The position numbers were made by a program, and so were the translations under genes. From Burkholderiales bacterium (GTDB lineage Bacteria > Pseudomonadota > Gammaproteobacteria > Burkholderiales > Burkholderiaceae_C), in the NCBI GenBank assembly GCA_028868995.1, contig JAGWTH010000018.1, positions 1 through 64,000 on the forward strand: a stretch of 64,000 nt of DNA, in the 5' to 3' direction. How positions within the stretch are numbered: position 1 is the first letter of the stretch; each line of letters starts with the position of its first letter. A model generated the notes under the pieces. That model searched no databases, was not told the origin of the DNA, and was given only the letters and a program-made list of their open reading frames with translations. Positions 59,584 through 64,000 of this stretch are shown piece by piece.

Positions 59584-61989
59584 TCAGTTGCGCACCGGCT
59601 TGCCCGTGCTCAGCATCCCCAGGATCCGCTCCTGGGTCTTGGGGTGCTGCACCAGTGCGCAGAAGGCCTGGCGCTCCAGCGTCATCAGGTATTCCTCGGT
59701 GACCATCGTGTTGGCGTCGACGTCGCCGCCGGTCACCACGTTGGCGATCATCGAGGCGATGCGGAAGTCGTGGGCGCTGGCGAAGCCGCCATCGCGCAGG
59801 TTCACCAGCTGGCCCAGGATGGTGGCCTTGGCGCTGCGGCCCGCGACCGGGAACAGGCGCTTGAGCGGCGCGCGCCAGCCCGAGTCGTGCATGGCCTTGG
59901 CCTGCTGCACGGCGACGTACAGCAGTTCGTCCTTGTTCGGCACGATGAGGTCGCTGTCCAGGAGGTAGCCCAGCTTGCGCGACTCGAGCGCGCTGGTGCC
60001 CACCTTGGCCATGGCGGCGGCGGTGAAGCCCTCGGTGAGGAATTTCAGGAGGTCGCGGTCGGTGCTGGCAGCCGAGTTTTCCGCGGCGCGGCGCGCGATG
60101 TAGGTCAGGCCGCCGGCGCCCGGCACGAGGCCCACGCCCACTTCCACCAGGCCGATGTAGCTTTCCATGTGCGCGACGCGCCTGGCCGAGTACAGGCCCA
60201 GCTCGCAGCCGCCGCCCAGGGCCAGGCCGCGGATCGCGGACACCACCGGCACGCTCGCATAGCGCAGGCGCAGCATGGTCTGCTGCATGAAGGCCTCCGC
60301 ATCCTCGATCGCGGCGACGCCGACGGCGATGAAGGCGGGGAGCGTGGACTCCAGGTCGGCGCCGGCGCTGAACGGCTCGTCGCCGGACCAGATCACCAGG
60401 CCCTGGTACTCCTTCTCCGCCAGCTCGATCGCCTGCTGCAGGCCCTCGCACACCTCGGGGCTGATGGTGTGCATCTTGGTCTTCAGGCTCGCGATCAGCA
60501 CCTCGCGGTCGAGGGTCCACAGGCGGATGTTCCGGTCCTCGTGGATCGTGGTGCCGGCGGTCTGGAAGCGCGGGCCGGCCTCCCCCAGCAGCAGCTCGGG
60601 GAACAGCTGGCGAGCGTAGACCGGCATCACGCGCCGCGGCTCGAACCGGCCCGTGGTGGGGTTCCACGAACCCTGGTCGGTGTGCACGCCCCCGGCCTCC
60701 GCGACCGGGCCCTTGAACACCCACTCGGGCAGCGGCGCCGTCGACAGCGCCTTGCCGGCATCGATGTCCTCCTGGATCCACCGCGCCACCTGCAGCCAGC
60801 CCGCTTCCTGCCACAGCTCGAACGGGCCCTGCTTCATGCCGAAGCCCCAGCGCATCGCCTGGTCCACGTCGCGCGCGGTCTCGGCGATCGAGGCCAGGTG
60901 CACGGCGGCGTAGTGGAAGCTGTTGCGCAGGATCGCCCACAGGAATTGGCCCTGCGGTCCGGTGGCGTTGCGCAGCAGCTCCAGGCGCTCGGCCGCGGGC
61001 TTCTTCAGCATGCGGCCGTAGACCTCGTCGGCCTTCTGGCCGGCCGGCACGTAGCCACCGGTCTTCGGGTCGAAGCGCAGGATGTCGCGGCCCGCCTTCT
61101 TGTAGAAGCCGGCCTTCGCCTTCTGGCCCAGGTGGCCCAGCTCCAGCAGCTTCTTCAGCACCTCGGGCGTGTCGAAGCTGGGGTAGAAGGGGTCGGTGTC
61201 GGCGCTCAGGTTGTCCTGCAGCGTCTTGATGACGTGGGCCATGGTGTCCAGGCCCACGACGTCGGCGGTGCGGAAGGTGCCGCTGGAGGCGCGGCCCAGC
61301 TTCTTGCCGGTGAGGTCGTCGACCACGTCGTAGCTCAGGCCGAACTTCTCGACCTCGCGCATCGTCGCCAGCATGCCGGCGATGCCCACGCGGTTGGCGA
61401 TGAAGTTGGGCGTGTCCTTGGCCCGCACCACGCCCTTGCCCAGGCCGCTGGTGACGAAGCTCTCCAGGTCGTCCAGGACCTGCGGCTGCGTCGCGGGCGT
61501 CGGAATCAGCTCGACGAGAACCATGTACCTCGGCGGATTGAAGAAATGGATGCCGCAGAAGCGCGGCTTCATCGCCTCGGGCAGCGCCTCGGACAGCCTG
61601 GTGATCGACAGGCCCGAGGTGTTGGAGGCGAGGATCGCATGCGGCGCCACGTGCGGCGCGATGCGGTGGTACAGGTCCAGCTTCCAGTCCATGCGCTCGG
61701 CGATCGCCTCGATCACCAGGTCGCATTCGCCCAGCAGGCCCAGGTGCTCCTCGTAGTTCGCCGCCTGGATCAGCGCGGCGTCCTCCGTCACGCCCAGCGG
61801 GCTGGGCTTGAGCTTCTTCAGCCCCTCGATCGCCTTGGTGACGATGCCGTTCTTCGGGCCCTCCTTGGCGGGCAGGTCGAACAGCACCACCGGCACCTTC
61901 ACGTTCACCAGGTGGGCGGCGATCTGCGCGCCCATCACGCCGGCGCCCAGCACGGCCACCTTCTTCACCTGGAAGCGTCTCGTCGTCAT
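59584..61989 (-). CDS. 3-hydroxyacyl-CoA dehydrogenase/enoyl-CoA hydratase fusion, FadN-type order
   Basis: This 801-residue bifunctional beta-oxidation protein has the N-terminal NAD-binding Rossmann motif VLGAGVMGAQ (13-22) and a 3-hydroxyacyl-CoA dehydrogenase domain up to about residue 400. A linker follows, and then a C-terminal crotonase domain (SAGADLES and IRGLALGGGCELGL, near 593). This order is dehydrogenase first, hydratase last, as in Bacillus FadN, opposite to E. coli FadB. The ATG at 61989 follows GGGAAGG. The upstream extension to 62064 is rejected because it adds no family-like sequence. Confidence 0.92.
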   Translation of the reverse strand: MTTRRFQVKKVAVLGAGVMGAQIAAHLVNVKVPVVLFDLPAKEGPKNGIVTKAIEGLKKLKPSPLGVTEDAALIQAANYEEHLGLLGECDLVIEAIAERMDWKLDLYHRIAPHVAPHAILASNTSGLSITRLSEALPEAMKPRFCGIHFFNPPRYMVLVELIPTPATQPQVLDDLESFVTSGLGKGVVRAKDTPNFIANRVGIAGMLATMREVEKFGLSYDVVDDLTGKKLGRASSGTFRTADVVGLDTMAHVIKTLQDNLSADTDPFYPSFDTPEVLKKLLELGHLGQKAKAGFYKKAGRDILRFDPKTGGYVPAGQKADEVYGRMLKKPAAERLELLRNATGPQGQFLWAILRNSFHYAAVHLASIAETARDVDQAMRWGFGMKQGPFELWQEAGWLQVARWIQEDIDAGKALSTAPLPEWVFKGPVAEAGGVHTDQGSWNPTTGRFEPRRVMPVYARQLFPELLLGEAGPRFQTAGTTIHEDRNIRLWTLDREVLIASLKTKMHTISPEVCEGLQQAIELAEKEYQGLVIWSGDEPFSAGADLESTLPAFIAVGVAAIEDAEAFMQQTMLRLRYASVPVVSAIRGLALGGGCELGLYSARRVAHMESYIGLVEVGVGLVPGAGGLTYIARRAAENSAASTDRDLLKFLTEGFTAAAMAKVGTSALESRKLGYLLDSDLIVPNKDELLYVAVQQAKAMHDSGWRAPLKRLFPVAGRSAKATILGQLVNLRDGGFASAHDFRIASMIANVVTGGDVDANTMVTEEYLMTLERQAFCALVQHPKTQERILGMLSTGKPVRN

Positions 61990-62071
61990 CGCCTTCCCTT
62001 CGCTCGCGGCGGGCGCTGCCCCCCCTGGCCGCACTTCACGGTCTTGGTACATCGTCTTCGCCAATCTCTGT

Positions 62072-62506
62072 CTATTGCACCCGCACCCAGGTCTGGGTCC
62101 GGTAGAAGGGGCCGATGTAGCCCCGCACCTGGAGCTTCCGGCCGCCGTCGATGGGGGCCAGGCGCAGCCGGTATTCCTTGCCGTTCTCCGGGTCGAGGAT
62201 CTTCCCGTGCTCCCACACGTCCTCGCCGGGATCCTTCTCGGCGCCGCGGATGATCTCCAGGCCCTGGATCGGCTTGCCCTTGCGCTCGTCCCTGCATTCG
62301 TCGCAGACGGCGTCGGGCTTGGCGTCCTTCTTCAGCGACTTCACGATCTGGCCGACCAGCTTGCCGCCCTGGTCGAAGATGCGGATCAGCGCCTTCGCCT
62401 CGCCGGTCTTGTCGTCGATGCTCTGCCAGGTGCCCACGGGCGACATCTGGGCGAAGGCACCGCAGGTGGCGCCGGCGAGCAGGATCAGCGCGGCGAGCTT
62501 CTTCAT
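62072..62506 (-). CDS. DUF2147 family secreted protein
   Basis: This 144-residue exported protein has a signal peptide (about residues 1-19, ending AFAQ) and a DUF2147 domain (SPVGTWQSIDDKTGEAKALIRIF to GYIGPFYRTQTWVRV). It has a Cys pair in VCDECRDERKGKP. Function is unknown. Its ATG overlaps the acyl-CoA dehydrogenase stop by ATGA, so it is translated from the same message, an unusual companion for cytoplasmic beta-oxidation enzymes. Confidence 0.88.
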   Translation of the reverse strand: MKKLAALILLAGATCGAFAQMSPVGTWQSIDDKTGEAKALIRIFDQGGKLVGQIVKSLKKDAKPDAVCDECRDERKGKPIQGLEIIRGAEKDPGEDVWEHGKILDPENGKEYRLRLAPIDGGRKLQVRGYIGPFYRTQTWVRVQ

Positions 62507-64000
62507 GCCAGAGCCTCGTCAGTGTCAAGCAGGTTGGCCACGCCGGAGCGCGCGGTGCGCATCAACGCGGCGGTCTCGGGGAACAGGCGCGCGAAGTAGA
62601 AGCGCGCGGTCTGCAGCTTGGCCCGGTAGAACGGGTCGGTGTTGCCGGCATCGATCTCGCGCAGCGCCACCTGCGCCATGCGGGCCCAGAAGTAGCCGAA
62701 CACCAGGTGGCCCAGCACGCGCAGGTAGTCCACCGCGGCGCCGCCCACCTCCTCGGGGTTCTGGAAGGCCTTGAAGCCGATCTCGGTGGTGAACTTGGTC
62801 ATCTGGTCGCCGAGGTACGCGACGGGGTTGATGAACTCCGCCATCTTCTCGTTGACGCCCTCCTCCTCCACCAGCTGCGCCACCAGCTTGCCGAACTTCT
62901 TCAGCGTGGCGCCGTTGTTGGCCAGCACCTTGCGGCCCAGCAGGTCCAGCGACTGCACGGTGTTCGTGCCCTCGTAGATCATGTTGATGCGGTTGTCGCG
63001 CACGAACTGCGACATGCCCCATTCCTCGATGAAGCCGTGGCCGCCGAAGACCTGCAGGCAGGCGTTGGTGGCGATGTGGCCGTTGTCGGTGAGGAAGGCC
63101 TTCACGATGGGGGTGAGCAGCGCCACCATCTCCGCGGCTTCCTGGCGCACCTTCTCGTCGGGGTGGTACAGCTCCTTGTCCAGCAACAGCGTGCAGTAGA
63201 TCGCCAACGCCCGGCCGCCCTCTGCGTAGGCCTTGGCGGTCAGCAGCATCTTGCGCACGTCGGGGTGCACGATGATCGGGTCGGCCGGCTTGTCCTTGGC
63301 CTTGGGGCCGCTCAGGGCGCGCATCTGGATGCGCTCCTTGGCGTAGGCCAGCGCGTTCTGGTAGGCCACCTCGGTCAGGCCCAGCGACTGGTTGCCCACG
63401 CCCAGGCGGGCGGCGTTCATCATCACGAACATCGCGGGCAGTCCCTTGTTCGGCTCGCCCACGAGGGTGCCGACGGCGCCGTCCAGCACCAGCTGCGCGG
63501 TGGCATTGCCGTGGATGCCCATCTTGTGCTCCAGGCCGCCGCAGTACACGCCGTTGCGCGCGCCCAGGGACCCGTCCGGCTGCACCAGGAACTTCGGCAC
63601 CAGGAACAGCGAGATGCCCTTGCTGCCCTGCGGCGCGTCCGGCAGGCGGGCCAGCACCAGGTGCACGATGTTCTCCGCCATGTCGTGCTCGCCGGCGGAG
63701 ATGAAGATCTTGTTGCCGGTGATCCTGTAGGTGCCGTCCGCCTGCGGTTCGGCCTTGGTGCGCAGCAGGCCCAGGTCGGTGCCGCAGTGCGGCTCGGTCA
63801 GGCACATGGTGCCGGTCCACTCGCCCGACACCAGCTTGGGCAGGAACAGCTTCTTCTGCTCGCCGGTGCCGTGCGCATGCAGGGCCTCGTAGGCGCCGTG
63901 CGACAGGCCCGGGTACATGGTCCAGGCCTGGTTGGCGGAATTGAGCATCTCGTACAGGCACTGGTTCAGCACGAAGGGCAGGCCCTGGCCGCCGTACTCG
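62503..64000 (-). CDS. acyl-CoA dehydrogenase, C-terminal part (cut by window edge)
   Basis: FAD-dependent acyl-CoA dehydrogenase catalyses the first step of beta-oxidation. About 498 residues are visible; the N-terminus lies beyond 64000. Visible motifs are EYGGQGLP, the FAD/substrate region MCLTEPHCGTDLG and ITGNKIFIS, GGHGFIEEWGMSQFVRD, and MIYEGTNTVQ with the catalytic Glu position. A C-terminal extension of about 140 residues is present, as in the 590-600-residue subfamily common in Proteobacteria. The gene heads the cluster's visible part and overlaps DUF2147. Confidence 0.93.
   Translation of the reverse strand, partial: EYGGQGLPFVLNQCLYEMLNSANQAWTMYPGLSHGAYEALHAHGTGEQKKLFLPKLVSGEWTGTMCLTEPHCGTDLGLLRTKAEPQADGTYRITGNKIFISAGEHDMAENIVHLVLARLPDAPQGSKGISLFLVPKFLVQPDGSLGARNGVYCGGLEHKMGIHGNATAQLVLDGAVGTLVGEPNKGLPAMFVMMNAARLGVGNQSLGLTEVAYQNALAYAKERIQMRALSGPKAKDKPADPIIVHPDVRKMLLTAKAYAEGGRALAIYCTLLLDKELYHPDEKVRQEAAEMVALLTPIVKAFLTDNGHIATNACLQVFGGHGFIEEWGMSQFVRDNRINMIYEGTNTVQSLDLLGRKVLANNGATLKKFGKLVAQLVEEEGVNEKMAEFINPVAYLGDQMTKFTTEIGFKAFQNPEEVGGAAVDYLRVLGHLVFGYFWARMAQVALREIDAGNTDPFYRAKLQTARFYFARLFPETAALMRTARSGVANLLDTDEALA

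Overview
This is a GC-rich, gene-dense bacterial chromosome segment of Betaproteobacteria type. It is most likely from Burkholderiales, family Comamonadaceae (Ramlibacter/Variovorax-like). The genus cannot be fixed from sequence alone. Evidence for this is the System II cytochrome c maturation pair (ResB/CcsB), the gene order lptM-lysA / cyaY / ponA / pilMNOPQ-aroK-aroB-dgt, the mlaFEDACB-ibaG-murA-hisGDCBHAFIE-hinT-tatABC-degS-nif3 string, and short intergenic repeats built on a CCCCCTCGAGGGGG core. No rRNA, tRNA or CRISPR array was seen. No gene-free stretch exceeds 300 bases; the largest is the roughly 270-base ponA/pilM gap.

Layout. 1-404: start of metK (minus). 539-3790: two lipid A acyltransferase-like genes facing engB and an alpha/beta hydrolase. 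3863-9812: cytochrome c4, ResB, CcsB and MsrPQ, a block for periplasmic heme-protein assembly and repair. 9754-11258: lysA and lptM (minus). 11271-12485: a TnpB-only IS200/IS605-type element. 12602-15386: cyaY facing ponA. 15659-20730: pilMNOPQ, the type IV pilus alignment complex and secretin. 20750-26208: aroK, aroB, dgt, an MFS transporter, a DUF1415 gene and a methyltransferase. 26183-26969: a RAYT (REP-associated tyrosine transposase) gene inside a perfect 21-base inverted repeat. 27039-33254: gltBD. 33367-37452: mlaFEDACB for outer-membrane lipid asymmetry. 37504-39176: a two-gene ABC-2 exporter. 39279-47548: ibaG, murA and a compact histidine operon. 47567-49910: a DUF4870 gene, hinT and tatABC. 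49929-53267: a DegS-like protease, a membrane protein with a degenerate GGDEF domain, and a NIF3-family gene. 53264-54490: a second TnpB-only element. 54594-64000: a minus-strand acyl-CoA (beta-oxidation) cluster ending in a partial acyl-CoA dehydrogenase.

Most of the window is conserved housekeeping. The accessory signal is in three mobile insertions and in small structured repeats. The two TnpB genes are about 78% identical by hand alignment over 350 ungapped residues. They share matching ends and lack a recognisable RuvC-II glutamate at the usual place. One reads through its own right end into the antisense of the neighbouring gene. Two intergenic repeat copies differ in a way that keeps all three of their hairpins intact.
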